The notes under the pieces were generated by a model that saw nothing but the letters and a program-made list of their open reading frames with translations, was not told the origin of the DNA and ran no database searches. DNA of 64,000 nucleotides, taken from Symbiodinium natans (taxonomy: Eukaryota; Sar; Dinophyceae; Suessiales; Symbiodiniaceae). The position numbers were made by a program, and so were the translations under genes. This document shows positions 1 to 13,377 of this stretch, piece by piece. The first letter of the stretch is position 1, and every line of letters starts with the position of its first letter. The DNA lies in NCBI GenBank assembly GCA_905221605.1, contig CAJNDS010002712.1, positions 762,001 through 826,000 of the forward strand. Reading direction: 5' to 3'.

Positions 1-71
1 CTATACCTGAGACTCTCTTTACCTATACCGTTTAATGGTACCTACTAATTAAGCGGTACTTACTACTTAAA

Positions 72-107
72 CTTTAGGTAAACGGAGTCCTTTAGGTAAA
101 CAGAGTC
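72..107. repeat. 18-bp tandem duplication
   Basis: Two adjacent copies with one mismatch (CTTTAGGTAAACGGAGTC and its neighbour with A for the second G of the CGG). Confidence 0.85.
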
Positions 108-207
108 CCAGGTAATCCCAAATTTCAAGATTTGTACATGGCAAGGCCCGGGGGTTGTTACCAATCGTGCAACCTGCAATACTGCACCGTGTGCACAGGG
201 AGAGCCG

Positions 208-290
208 ACTACAGAGTTCATGTTTTAGGGTTTTAGGGGTTTAGGCTTTCTAGGGTTTACGTTTTACGGTTTAGGGTCCGAAAGGGTTTA
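208..290. repeat. Degenerate interstitial telomere-like repeat (TTTAGGG)
   Basis: A run of imperfect TTTAGGG units. TTTAGGG is the plant-type telomere unit also reported for dinoflagellates. Shorter relatives occur near 9358-9384, 20667-20700, 25315-25372, 49605-49692, 52459-52482, 52886-52905, 61690-61716 and 63893-63945. Confidence 0.7.
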
Positions 291-2261
291 AGGGCTGTAA
301 GAGGACTTTTCTGAGGGGTGCTAAGCCAATCTGATGCACCAGGAGCTCACGCGACAGGGAAGCTTCTTCGAGGCTGAGACTTCGGGTTGCCATTGTCAAA
401 CCGAGTCTTACAGGGTTGTTCCGGTGATCTGGGCTTACCCCGTTAGAGCAAGCACACGGTTCAGGGTGTATTCGGTACAGGTTGGCGGGGCCCTTCGTTG
501 GGAACCTTTTTGGAGCTGGGCTCCTTGCGTGATATCTTGATGAGTCCTTGCGAAGGCCATTGCAGGAGATCTGGCTAGCGCTTTCCGACCTCGCATGGAC
601 AAGATGTCAACCCAAACCTCTGAGTCAATATGACCAACGACACAACCCACGTCTTTTGACGACCGGCTCCCGAAGCCCCACCCTAATAGCTCATAGATGC
701 GACGTCGAGGTCCCTCCAACCCTGGATGAGTCGCAGCGGTGGTTCCCAGCCACTCAGAAGAACATGGGAAGGGTGTTGGGAGCGTCAGCTGAGAAGGGGA
801 GGGTTGCAGGACTTTCCTTTCGACTCTTGCAGCTATAGAAAGAAGCTGTTTCGAGTCTGCTGACTGGGGGGCATTTCCTGAGTGCTAGTTTTACAGATGT
901 GGGAACCCGATAGCCATCGAAGCAGCGAACGGTCTTTATCCTTGGGGTACTTGGGCTCTCGAGGGGAGGTCAAGAGATATTTCTGCACTCAAGACCTTCC
1001 TACTTCTCGACTCATCGAAGGAGGGTCGGTTCCGCATGCCTGATACTCGATGTGTGATGTGGAAGTCCAGTAGAGGGTCTTCTAGTGACGCGCAAGCTCG
1101 TGCAGGCTTGTTGTTTGTCGTCGCGGAGGATCCGGACGAATAGCCCGCTTGCCTCCCCCTTTTTTTTGAGGAATTAAAACAAAATCTGCAAAATCCTCTC
1201 AGTACCTCGTTGTTTTGTGTACTTTCGACGCACGTGATGCTCGCAGGACAACCTAAGTGAACCCTCTGAATGGTACGTTTGTACCGCCTGTACCATGGTG
1301 TTCAAGCCACGACCTCTCCAATGAGGCCACTGTTGTGTGGACACGGCGGTGCATCTTGGCAAGCAGTGGACTGACCATTGACATGCGTGATGGAAGAATA
1401 GGCTTTGCACCCTAGGAACCCATTTGCTGTAAATAGCATACGTACGAAAACTACATACATGTGCTCACGCCTCGTCTCTGAGCCTTGCTGTCTGGCTCTC
1501 TGGTTGTGTATCTATCTCCCTGTAAATCTCGCATTCGTTCGTTCTCTCTCCCACTCTCTTTCTCTCAGTCTCCGTATCCCTCTCCCTCTCCCTCCCCGAC
1601 TCTCCCAAGTCATGCCTAGTCAAGTCAGCCTTCAATGTCTTGGGGGCCCAGCGGCGGTTGATCCTTGGCATATGCGCATGTGCATGAACAAAGCAACTTT
1701 ATACAATCGTGGCGAGGAAAGGGTCGAACATGTCTCTCCCCATCACCCAATGTGGAGATGCCTGACCAACATGGTGCGTCAATTGAATCTCAAGTCCTGC
1801 TCAGCGTGCAATTTGGAACTCCAAAAAAGCGCAGGCTTCCTGCTGCTGGAAGACTCCAACCGGTACATAATAGGACCGCCCTCGGCAGCACCATCATCTT
1901 GCCATCTATTGACTTGATGAGCTCACGCCATGTGGACCTTGTGAAGTTGTACTTGCTTGGGGACTGGCCAAGTCGAAACCCACAGCCGTGCAGAGATTGG
2001 GCTGCTTACTTGGATCACAACACTACGTGTGCAAGCCCAAGAAAGTTAGAGATACAGTCACGCCGACTCAGGGTTCTGGTTTCTAACGGCTTGAAGACTA
2101 GCGGTGCGTCAAGACACGCATCTGACACCTTATCCGGACAGCACTTCCGGTTTGATTTTTTCTTTTGGGGGAGGACCAGTTCTGCTTCTGGCAATTTTTA
2201 GTAGCAAAGAATCTAGGCATGGCAGAGCCCCTTTGCGATTGCTCTGTAAGAAGAGCCGCAG

Positions 2262-5200
2262 GACGCATCATTTCGGCATTTATGGTCGCGGTGATTATGA
2301 TTAGCACGGCCCGCCTCTCAGCCAGAGTGCCTTTGAAAGTCCGCCTGCTGCTGCCCTCCGACATGAACTGAGAATTCCTCACCAAAATGACCTGCAGCTT
2401 TGGTGGCCTCTAGTCGGTGGAGAGTTCTAGTCGTGGCAAGCAGCACAGCTTCATGGGTTCATGCGCAGCTATACCTCGAGACACTGCTTGATTTTTTGTT
2501 TGCCGGCCCGCACTTTGAACATAATTTGATGAAGTTCCCACAGCTTCAAGATTGGGCCACCCCTTCTGGCGAAGACTCATCATGGTTCATGGCCCTTGCA
2601 ATACGGGGATGGCAAAAGCATCTCCATAGCCAAGTTCCTATAATGCCACGCGTAATGCGAACTGAAGCTGTGAACCAATGCCAGACACTTCGCAAACCTT
2701 CAGCCCCTCGCAACCTGAGGGGGGGGGGGGGGGGGGGGGGGGCAAGAATCCCTGAAGCCCCTCAGGTCACGTTCGTCATCGAGACAATGCCGCAACTGGG
2801 CAGACTACGAATCGCACAGTAATGTACCGAATTCCTACACGTACTACATTCTTCCATAATCATTATATGATTACATGATGATGACACCTCCTTTCCCCCT
2901 GCCTGAAGCCTTACCCAGTTCGAGAGGCATGCCCATCTCTCCGACTCCTGAACCCCGAAAGCGAAGCCCAAAACCCTAATGGGGGTTTAAAAAACTGGAA
3001 AATCAAGTTTTCGAGTAATTTTCCACACGGCTTCACACCCCAAGACTTTGAGAGTCGACCCCCCCCCCCAGGAACATGCAGAATCGCCCGGCCCTTTGTT
3101 CCGAGCTCTTGGATGCGGGCGAGCCCCTGACCGTGTCAGCCTGTGAGCCAGCCACTGGGATGCCTCTGCCGTTAACACACCGCCGTTACCAAGGATATAT
3201 AGAGATTCTACTTGGGGGTGCGATACTCCCTATTAAGGACTAAATGGTGCAGAAGTGTAAGGGCCTTCTTCGGTTCTTAGTGTGTCGGGAGTTTGGGGAT
3301 AAGAAGGTCCTTCTGCTCAATCAGTCAACAATCGGATGAAGATTCCCAGAGATGAATGCAATCCACGTGTGTGGTGTCCCTGGGCAAAGGAACCGCTGCA
3401 GATTTTCGCAACCCTGGAAATGATATGCATTGCGCCTTGCCTCAACGTTAGCCCGTGGTCCTAGGCCCACATGCAGGCTCCTTTTCTGGGCCAATGTGGT
3501 GCGCACCCAGGGAAAGTCCCTCACAAGCCATGTCTGCAGAGCTTCCAAAAGGTCTGGCCTGTGCTACGATTGTCTAGCTGGCGCTGTCTAACCCTAAGCA
3601 TCAATCCCCCACACTAATTCCGCAATCTTAAGCTCTTTAAGCTCGATATTCTCGATGCTGCAGCCCTGGGCTGAGGTAGTTTTCACCGTGGAGTACGTTC
3701 TGAGACTGGCGCTGTGTCACACGGACCCACGCTTCGGAGACGGCGTACTATGGCGCACGGTCTACTATGCAGTCGCTCCGAGCAGGTTTAGGAGAAGTTT
3801 TGGTGGCCTCGGTAAAGTGTCCGGAGTCCAGAGCTGACATAGGCAAGTTGAGCTGACCGGGTGCAGGGCAGGCTTGGGTGTGTGTGTGTGGTGACCAGGG
3901 ACGCGAATGAACTCGGGACACGCTGCAGAATAGTTGCTTTGAGTAGCAAGCTTCCCATGGCCACTGCCCTGTCTCTGAACCTGACATAACCTGACACCAT
4001 CTCTTGGCAGACAGTTTGGGCAGAAATTGTGGCTACTGCATGGCACTGTTTTGGACATCCCGACAGACTCTCCACTTGAACAACTTAACTTTGCAGTCTT
4101 CACCTCGTCTTAAGATGCCAAGTTTAGTCACCAAGGCTTTGCCGCTGAACATGATTGATGTGGCCGCAGTGGCCCCGTGGTACCTAAATCTCTTCATTGA
4201 CGGCGAGGAGATTGGTGGTGCTTTCCGCACCTTCAAGGAATTGAGCTCTTGAAATCTTGAACATTCTGCCCTCAACACAGTAACATTTTCAGGGGCCCTA
4301 GGCAATCCTACGAAGGGTTTGCAAGAAACCCATCTCTGGCTGCCCTGGGCAAATTCACCTTCGAGACAAGTCTGAGGGCTTGTACCGCCGGGTATCCGGG
4401 GAGGGGGGGCGGGCTGCAATAGGAGCGCCCGAGTGAACGAATCGCAAGTGAATGAACGTTACTCTGGTACCCATGATGCCGCAACGGAAACTCACGCCCC
4501 CTCGCTTCCGCTTTGCAGAGTATCCCGCACCTCGGACCTCGCCAGTCCCTTTCTTCGAAGGCAGGTAGACCTCTTTTATCCGCCAAGTTCATCATTCTCT
4601 GGCCATCACGACCCTACGAACCCATGCAAACCCTCCAGGCATGCTCCGGCTCATGCGCGTGTGCCGGCTGCTGAAACTTGCGAAGCATCATCAAGGCTGG
4701 AGATAGGGTGAATAGGGTGTTGAGGCATCGGGTGTTTTCAAGCCAGTGAAGATGGTCTGCTACCATAATCAGTCACAATGGCACTAGGACGACGCTCCCT
4801 GTCGCAAGCAATGCAGTCTTGGTTCCAGTGATTCCCCTGCGTCAAGGCATGATGGTGTGTCGCTGCCTCAGAAACATGATGGATAAGATGGATACATCGG
4901 CTTTGCCTGAAGGGTCAGACCTCACACAAAGTGCCGAGAATTGAGCCTCGCAATCGCAACCCATCTTTTGCAGGCTGCAGTCCTATAGACAGAAGCATGA
5001 CGCCTCTAACAATTTCATTGCATGTGTTTCTTTTGCACATCTTTCGCGCTGGCACAGCAAGGTGCCGATGCACTGGTCAACAGCGGCCTGCCGTTGGCAC
5101 TGCTTCGTGGCTGCCGACAAGGATGTCTAGACTCTGATCAAACAATCGTGCGGAGAAGCAAACTCAGATGACGTGTGTTGTGTTGCTGGGCACATAGACG

Positions 5201-8200
5201 ATCACACATCTGACTCTGACGGCCAGAATCCGCCCGGCACAAAAGGGGTCCGCAAAAGTTGAACGATGGTGTGGTCTGGCGAACGTGTTAGACCATGTGA
5301 TGCCCAGGTTCTTCTTCTACGACGTTCTCTTCGGTCACTCGGTTTGCCTTGGATGTGGTCCTGAGTTGGATGAAGTTGGATTCCCTGAACCCTTGGCATC
5401 CCTTTGTAGCCTAAGTTCGCTCCCATCCTGCCGTGATCGCACTAGTCCGGGCTTAATGTGCCTGGTGTTTCAAATAAGAGCAACGAATAGTCACCAAGAA
5501 CTAGAAACATGTAAGCAAACTGAATCTGATGCAACTTCTCAATGTTTCGAGTTCCACCTTGAGTTGGAGTAGCCCCACAGCGTCCCTGGAGTGCCCAACC
5601 CCAGAGTACCTCTACCTAGAGAGGGTGGTCTTTTCTATCACTAGAGGACTTGGCAATTTTTGTGGTACCTATCTTTCAAGGATCTCCGGAAGTGGTATAA
5701 ATATGTTTTCCGATTCTCAAAGGCGGTGACGATCGAGTGCTAGCAAATAGCGAGTGGACCTGCAGTATAGGCGAGAACCGAATTGGAAGGCTGCACAGTA
5801 GGGCAACAACAAGCACCCCTGGGAACCCTAACGTCGCCTTCGCCCGAATGTGTTTCATGTTCTTCAGGACCAGTCTGGGGGGTTCCGGAACAGAATTATG
5901 AGGCATTGGCAGCTGAGTTGCCAGGCACGCGTGCTTCGAGGTTTTTGGAAGGTTCTAGGCCATGGGGCCTTGGTGACCCCGAGGCATCATCTTTGCGACG
6001 CTGATACACACGATGGAAGGCAGGGATCAGGAGAACCGTGTTTTTGAAGGGCTTCGATCAAGTTCCATTGATGATTGCAAAATCCTTGTGCGTTTTCCCT
6101 GGGCATCTTCCCTGAGCTTCGGTGCACGTGGGCATGTCATGGAGAAGTTGGAAGAAGTTTTGAAAGGCAGTCGATACTCGGTGGATGAGAAGTGGACCCA
6201 GCCGCAAGTGGATCTGCTGACTGGCAGCTTGTTGCCATTTATGTCGGCATGTTTGTGCTTCATTTGATTTCAGTTCGGGAATGTCGCGTCTTAGCCATCG
6301 TAGCCTGCCTTGATAGTTTATCCAAGCAGAAGTTCAGATGGAGGGCTTGAAAGTCAGTACATCGTTTCAACTTAATTCTGAGCTTGCAGAAGTTGCACAA
6401 TCTGAGCCAGACATGATTTGAAGCAGCATTGGATGCCTGGCATAGCATCAGCATGCAAGCTGGCATCCTCACCACCCCAGCTGCCTTCTGCCACATCAGC
6501 CCTAAACGCAATGGTAATATCAACTGGAAATATTCATCAGCTGAGAAACAGGAAGTTTGCATCAGCCACACTTGTCTCCGCAGTCCTCACGTGAACGTTT
6601 CCTCTTGAGATCCAGTATCTCTACTGCAGCATGAAGGTGGCATTGCACCCCGAAGCTTTGGATTGGACCGGAATTTGACATGATTCGTGAAAGCAATGAT
6701 GAAGCTCACACAAAGTCATGCTCCTGCGTGTCATCGTGTTTGATTTGGTTGTTAGGCACAGGGCTTTCATCATATGCATCATAAGCTGAGCAGAGAGAGG
6801 TAAACCGACTTCTCGACAGAACATGTGCCACTCCCTGTGCATTTCTGACCCTCGAGCACCTTTCAAAAAGTCTCTGGAGAACCCTCGGCACTTCGTCTCA
6901 GGTCAGCTGAAAAATGCCACCTACCCGACAGGCATCAGGGGTTGGGAATTCCGCATTGGTATTTTGGGGGTCATGATCATCCATGTCCAGTTTTTGGTTT
7001 AGCCCCAGTCCTGCTATGGACAGGCACCTTTGTGCGGCCAGACAAGTGGCACCAGGCTCACATGGAGCGTTGAGGGGTTGAGGGGTTGAGGGGTTGAGGG
7101 TGTGGCGTCTATGCAATAACGTCTGGATGAGCGAAAGTTCAGAGGCCAAGGCTTCGTGTCGAAGAGGTACCAGGTACCATCCTTACATTAATCATCTTGG
7201 CATTTCATTATCTGCGCCCGCGAGGCTGATGAGCCGACACCTTTCATCTCGATCCCCGCTGCACTGTGGCATCTTGCCTGAGCTGCGTGGGGTGGGGCGT
7301 TCGAAATTGAGGGTTTGGAAGAGGGGCGGTTTAGACATCGCCAATGTTTTCATAGGCTTCATAGGACTCTGAATCGGCCCAGCTGCACTTGGGACTGTTT
7401 GCTTCTGTCCGCCTAGCCGTGCTCGCGCTATCTGCCGCCGACTAGGTGGGTCTTCAGCACAACCACGACCGTGGGCTATGGCGATATGGCTCCCACGACA
7501 TTTCTGGGGCAAGTGCTCGGCTCCCAAGCCGCAGAAGTGATTTGACATGTTGGGTGCCCAGCATGTAGCCGTTCAACTCACCCGGGCGAGCAGTTTTCTA
7601 TGGTGCAGTGACTGTCCACAACCGGATAGCAGACAGCTGACGTGGTGGCAGCTGGTCGTTTCAGTATGTCCAATATGCCAGCCCAACGCATGTGTTATAT
7701 AAGTTTGTTCTAATTATGTGTCTGTTTATTTTTAGAGAGAGAGATAGGGCTTAGTGTCGCAAATCCCAACAGAACTGACAAGAGTTCCAGATTCAAAGCA
7801 GACGCGATTCTGGCCAGTTTTCTAACTGATGGTGCTGCAACTAGACCATTGCTTCAGTTCTCTGCCAGGCGTGCTGGTTTTCTACTTTGGCATCATCCTA
7901 TTGGCTTTGCCAATAAGCCGCCCGCTTTGTGTGTCGTCAGCTGGGTTCCTTTGCACTTTCGACTTCGCGGTTCGTGGGCTGAGGATGTAGGGAGCACGTT
8001 CGATGTGAGCTTCCCTTGTGTCCCCATTGCGCCGCGTCGATTTGTAAGCTTTGAGACGCTAAGGGTGAGGGCTTATGTTGTTGAGAGAGTTGGCACTCGA
8101 CAATTTGAGGGCCGTGGTCCAGAAACCCTGCAGCTCAGGAGCTGTCAACCCATCCCAGGCTGTGTTGGTTCAAATGACAAGCTCCAAAGGAGAGCGAATA

Positions 8201-8352
8201 CATGCGACCTTCACATCAACCCTGTGCCTGCATGTACTTCAGCATGCTCAGGTAGGTTCAAGCTGCTCTTAGGGGTACGTGTGCAAGGGAGGTGCATGCT
8301 CTACTGAGGTGTGATCAGCGCCAATTTCGAGCATGCGTATGAGCGGCAGCAG
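2262..8352 (+). CDS. Voltage-gated K+ channel alpha subunit, multi-exon (module 1)
   Basis: Potassium-selective, voltage-gated membrane channel. Exons read: 2262-2308 (S1, RIISAFMVAVIMIST), 2469-~2485 (end of S1, LYLET), 3676-3708 (S2, VVFTVEYVLRL), 4136-~4203 (S3, NMIDVAAVAPWYLNLF), 4639-4695 (S4, MLRLMRVCRLLKLAKHH, spaced basic residues), 4974-5045 (S5 start, SMTPLTISLHVFLLHIF), 7225-7268 (pore helix, EPTPFISIPAALW), 7446-7519 (filter TVGYGD), 7869-7916 (S6, VLVFYFGIILLALPI), 8309-8352 (post-S6, VISANFEHAYER). The last four exons join in phase; the pore helix joins the filter exon as ALWWVFSTTTTVGYGD. Donors at 4696, 7269, 7520 and 7917 are GC. The second half of S5 plus the turret (5046-7224), any T1 domain and the C-terminus were not found. 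It may be one gene with the module at 10.3-16.1 kb. Confidence 0.85.
2719..2742. repeat. Poly-G tract (24 G)
   Basis: Uninterrupted G run inside an intron of the K+ channel gene. Similar runs occur at 28012-28031 (C), 42270-42285 (G), 61733-61748 (C) and 62927-62944 (C). Confidence 0.9.
7072..7103. repeat. 8-bp minisatellite (GAGGGGTT)
   Basis: Four tandem copies of GAGGGGTT inside a channel intron. Confidence 0.8.
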
Positions 8353-10311
8353 GTCGGCGTAGTCACGATTCCGAACATGAAGTCGGTCTGCAGACACACT
8401 AGAGGTTCAGTGTGGTTTTTTCTTAAAAGCATTCGGGGAGGACCTCGGGTTCAAGAAATAGACGTGCCAACTGAAACATTTTGCCGGCATGCTCTTGTGC
8501 CCTGCCTCAGCTCCTTCGACGGAAGAAGCACCCCCGGAACATCACGCGGTCCTCCTTCATGACGCAGATGGCGTCGCATTCAAACAGACCCTCTGAGTGC
8601 CTTGCCTACACATTGTTACCTGAACCTAGAATGTCTTCTCTGCTTTTTCAGAAAGATGCGCACTGCAACAGCTAGGGAGTCACGATGTTGTAGCACTACA
8701 TCTTTGCTGTGATGTCTCGTGTACGTAGAGTTGTGAAAGTGTTGACAGCTCACTCTGCACAAGGAGTCCGCAATTTAGGGCCTTAACCGAGTCTCTTGTA
8801 TGAGGCAAGTTCGAAGCATGAAGTACCCTCGCAGGTTTGTAGGGGGAAGCTCGTTGAGCATGAGATGTTTAACAGGGCGACAAACTGAGGCTGTCGTTCT
8901 TCCAGGGTCTCACACGAGGGATTTGGGTCTCAGTCGAAGGGCCTTCCGCGAACTCTTCGTGCCTTAGCACCCCAAACCGCGATTTGAGATTTGACCTTCA
9001 ACCACAGGAAAAAAACTAAAAGCCTTAACCAACATGAAAACTGAGCCAAAAACAACCTAAACCTGCTTTGGATAGCCGCTGCGGCTTCCTTGCTGAGATA
9101 GAACCATTGCCGACATGGATTCTGTTCCCAGACTCCTAGACTCAGCTCAGGTCAAGCCCTCTGAATCAGCATGAAGCTGCTGTAGCAGCAACACATCGAA
9201 ACATTTTTTGAAGACCAACAAAATCAACCATAACATATGAAAGAAGCCTACTCCCCTCTCTCGACAGGTCACGGGTAACCTTCGTCCGCAGCATTCGCGA
9301 CACCAGCGCATGCTTGCCACACGTAAAAGGCTTCCGCACCTCGTCCTGGCAGTGTTCCTTAGGGTTTAGGGCCGCTCAGGGTTTAGTCCCTTAGTTTACT
9401 CCTATAAATATGGTCCTGATATGACCTTGGGGATCTTTAAACAGGGTCCCCAAACCCAAGGGTACCACCTCAGGGGTCCAAGGTAGAGTCCCTTGAGCTG
9501 AAGTCTCAGGTGTCCAATTAACGCATTGCGGTCTGCCCCTCTCTGAACCTGTGTATCGACTAGAGATGTTAGAAGATTGTCGCGACGCAGATTCAGAACG
9601 TTAATTCAGGGTTCAAGCGACTCGGTTGCAATTGCAAGGGCTTGCACCAAGCATGAGCTTGGGATGTGTATTGCAGCAGCGAAGGGCTTCAGACACGCAC
9701 GCTTAGGCAGAGCCCTCTTCGTAGCCCCTTGGCTGCAATGTCTCACTGCTTCCAAGAAGATAGAATGGGGATGGGGGGTATAGACCGTACCCACTAAACA
9801 CAGCAAAGCGGGCTCGAATTGCGATTTTGCCCTTCGTTGCTTTTGCCAGTACCACTCGTCAGCCGTCTTGGTCGGGGCTTTTGTGTCGTAGTCTGCACAC
9901 ATGCTTTCGGAGGGTCAGCTCGTGATTCCCTGCAGGCATAAGTTGGGTCGATAGTCAGCTTTTATGGGGTGCGTGGAATGTTGGTCGCTGTGCTGAACTA
10001 CCCGACAAGGACCCCAATCCAGAGAATTGGCCATGCAGATTTGGGATCATGTCAAGCCTGGCCCCAAAACAATGGGCCCTCATGCCCAAGAGATCTTGCG
10101 GATTTTGAAGAATCGTGGCATGGTTCAAATTACAGCTGCCCGACAGTCGTCGTGAGCAATCCGACGGCAGCTATTTGCAGGCATTCATTCGGCGTGATGG
10201 CAAAGGTAGAAGGACGTGCTTCTTGCAAACGGTTTTGTCGAAAACACATGACGCCAGGAACTGGGGGATAGAGCAAGAACCAGAGAGAGGAGCCCTCCTA
10301 CTGTGTAGAGC
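8353..10311. other. Spacer or intron between the two K+ channel modules
   Basis: No recognisable exon. Holds a weak telomere-like string near 9358-9384. Its length is compatible with either an intergenic spacer or a long intron within one two-module gene. Confidence 0.45.
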
Positions 10312-13300
10312 CCAGATCTTCAACGAGCCGAACTCATCTCTGCTCTCGCTGGCTTTGTCCTACCTCAGCTTCGCGATGATCATCGTCACCACGGTGTCGT
10401 TGGTCTTAGACTCCTTGATGCACCAGCCGCCAGGGACAGATCCTGTAGTTGGGCATCGAGATGTCAAAGTATACGCTGCAACTCAGGAGGGATTTCAAAG
10501 ATATTGACAACGAATGGTTTCGGGTTACAGGGCTTGAAGGACCAAGTACAGCACTTTGCAGAAGCACTTGCTTGACACACTTGGCCAAGATTCGCCTTGT
10601 TGGGTGGACCGGTCGGATGCATCGTTTTGGTGTTTCAGGCTAGCACGAATCAGTCTGAGGGTTATCATAGTCTGGACCCCTAATTCTTAATTCAGTTCAG
10701 TCGGCACCAGGAGGAATTATGCTTGAGGTTGACAGTATCGGCTTCCAAGGAGTCGATGCCACTGTTTAACTACACCCCCGACGACTGTGGTGTTATAGAA
10801 ATCAGTACCTTGGCCACACTACAGACTGTTTGTTGGTGGATGTGCTCCAGCTGTTTTCCTGCATTTGCTGGAATCTCTTGGCAGCAGCGGGGTCGGCAGC
10901 TCAGTGCCAAGAGGCCCTCTACTGAAGCCATGAGGATGATCAGCATCTACTTGTGGAACATGTTTGCCTCTTTTTCAGCATCGTAGCCAGGACCATTACG
11001 ATTTTGATTATTTTTCACGAACTACATCTCTGCGCACTCGAAGCGAGCGAACCATGTGATCGCCTGTGAGGTGTGGAGCTTTGCAAGCCAGTTCCGGACA
11101 TTGCCTTTGAATACATTGAGATGACAGGCCACCGCGGTTGGAGGTTGCTTGCTGCCAAGGGAGTCAGAGCAGAGATCTTGAGTCGGACTCTCTGGAAGTG
11201 TACCTGACATTTCTGTTGTTCGTGCCGAGCGGAAGAAGGAAGGTTGCACCCGAAGTTCCGCTCTTCAACTTGACTTAATTCCTTGCGCTGAAGCAGAGGC
11301 ATCTTCGTTGTACTCATTTCATGCGAGCACTTTCCGTGATGCTTCTCTACACATGGGCCTGTTCGACACTCTGCATGAATCCGTAGCGGACTACGACCTT
11401 GGCAGTTGAAGCACTCATACCTTAGATTAGGACGCATGCCGCTTCTACTGGCAATGTTAAGGGGTTCTGAACTTCAGGCATGTGGCGGGTGCTAATGTTT
11501 CTTGCTTCCGCTATGCACTGGCCATGGTGCCAGGCACGATTTATTTTACAGTGGAGTATGCCGTCGCCTCAGTCTGTGCGCGGGCAGATGCAGTTTGCTG
11601 AATTTGGAAACTCTACCTCAGTGTTCCAATATGAGCTCTCAGACCCACGTGAGTTAACACAGTGGGTTCTGAACTGGATTCGGTTGCATGCTCTCTGTGG
11701 AGCCGAGCAGACCTTGAAATCATCAGTTCCGTATCGCAGACACCTGGCCAGAGTGACTGAGGCACTGCGTCTCGCGACGGCACACGCCGCAACGGAACAG
11801 GCGGCGCTCAGATCCATGTGTTGCTGCCATGGACATGAGTCGCCAGTAGTCATCCTGCTTGCAAGGTACTTCTAAACACTGAAGCCCTAATCTCCTACCA
11901 TTCCTGGCCATCAGGAGCTACACCTCGCGGAGGCACCCTGTATGGGCAGATGATGATGCGGAGAGTTCAACGATGCTTTAACATGGGGCTGGTTGCGCAA
12001 ATCTCTCCGGCAATACTGCCAATGTGATACAGAGGATTTGCAGAGGCAACGGAAAGTGCTGGGAATCAACTGAGCCGGTAGGCCCGGACAATAAAAGCTC
12101 CAGACACTCCCGCTTGAACGCCGGAAGCATTCGTGACGTTCCCTTTTTGTTCAGGAGGAGCCTGAGCCTGAGAAAAAGCTGCCGGGATGGAAGAAGACTT
12201 TGAGGCCGGGCCAGTGCTCGTCGTTGCTGAGATCGTGCATTGTACTGCCACAATTAGATCAATTAGCCCCATGTAAACATGGGAACAAAGTCTTGGCATG
12301 ACCATGTTCAAGCTAGAGCACAGGCGCTGTCTAGCCATGCACACCCTCCCTCCTATGATTGGAAGCATGGTCCTTGCCCTACTCACCTGCGAGAGTTGCC
12401 TAGAAAGAGTCCCCGCTGCCCGCGCACACCAGAGGTCTATGCGCTCCCCAACACAACAGCTGTGCAGGTATGCCGTGCAGTCGATGAACATTATTGACCT
12501 GATGGCTATTGCAGCATGTCGACACATCCCTGTACAAGATATCGCTTTGTCTTCCAGCTATGTACTTGCCAGAATCCTTCTGAAGCTTGACGAAGAGGAC
12601 ACATGCGGGGTGGGCAGAGCACTGTTGCTGCAAAGGGGAACGTGTGCTGCAATTCCTGTTTTGAAGACGTTGCGGCTTCAGTTTCAGTTTATTTCGGGAG
12701 CACCTGAATCTGAAATCTGGATGCTGTATGTATGTTGCTGCAGCTCTACAAGGCTTCCAGCAGCCACAAAGCCTCAGCTTTGCTAAGGTCCCCTTCTATT
12801 TGGAGTTCCTCGGTGGGGGAGGCAGGAATTGTCGCGCTGTATGGCTCCAGATACCTCGGTAATACGAAGTATGTGCAGGGAAGACCGAATCGGGGGACCA
12901 TGTACCCATTGCTCTTGGCTGTGTCAGTTGAAGATGCGGCTCCCCTTTGACGGAACCGAGATAGACTTGTTGGCTTTGTGCTGACGGGATCCTTATTTTG
13001 GCCTGCTCGCCACTACTTCAGCTGGAGTTCTTTAGACCAGAGTTTGCATGACAGGTGGATGGGCGGCGGTGCTTCGTGTGCTGCGGTTGATCCGAGTCTT
13101 TCGCGTCTTGCACCCTGGATTGAACAAAAGGTTCGAGATGTGCCCTAAGCGGGGGCAGCCTTGATCATAAGGGTACAACGCCTGAAGATGAAACAGGACG
13201 TTTTTTCTTTTTCGGAGGTTTTTCAGCTGGCGCTCATTCTGATGCGCAGCTGCTAAGTCTAGGATGCATGCTCCTGCTCTGCAGCTTCGACTGCAATGCA

Positions 13301-13333
13301 ATATGCACAGTATATGTACGTGAAATACATATG

Positions 13334-13377
<44 letters not shown>

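Larger units (their letters stand above)
1..2261. other. Non-coding or unassigned stretch before the first K+ channel exon
   Basis: I see no recognisable gene here. It contains an 18-bp direct repeat (72-107), a degenerate TTTAGGG telomere-like run (about 208-290) and a pyrimidine-rich CT tract (about 1541-1605). Upstream exons of the channel gene, for instance its cytoplasmic N-terminus, could be hidden here but none shows a family motif. Confidence 0.5.

Noticed and set aside
1465-1671. Arg/Glu-rich and Ser/Leu-rich open frames over CT or GA tracts (also 29790-30231 and 33087-33335).
   Set aside because: Low-complexity translation of simple repeats in introns or spacers.
5850-6047. ARVLRGFWKVLG considered as an S4 voltage sensor.
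   Set aside because: Wrong charge spacing; the exon at 4639-4695 is a much better S4 and joins the S5 exon in phase.
11015-11437. 140-codon minus-strand open frame.
   Set aside because: No domain, and it lies within an intron of channel module 2 on the other strand.
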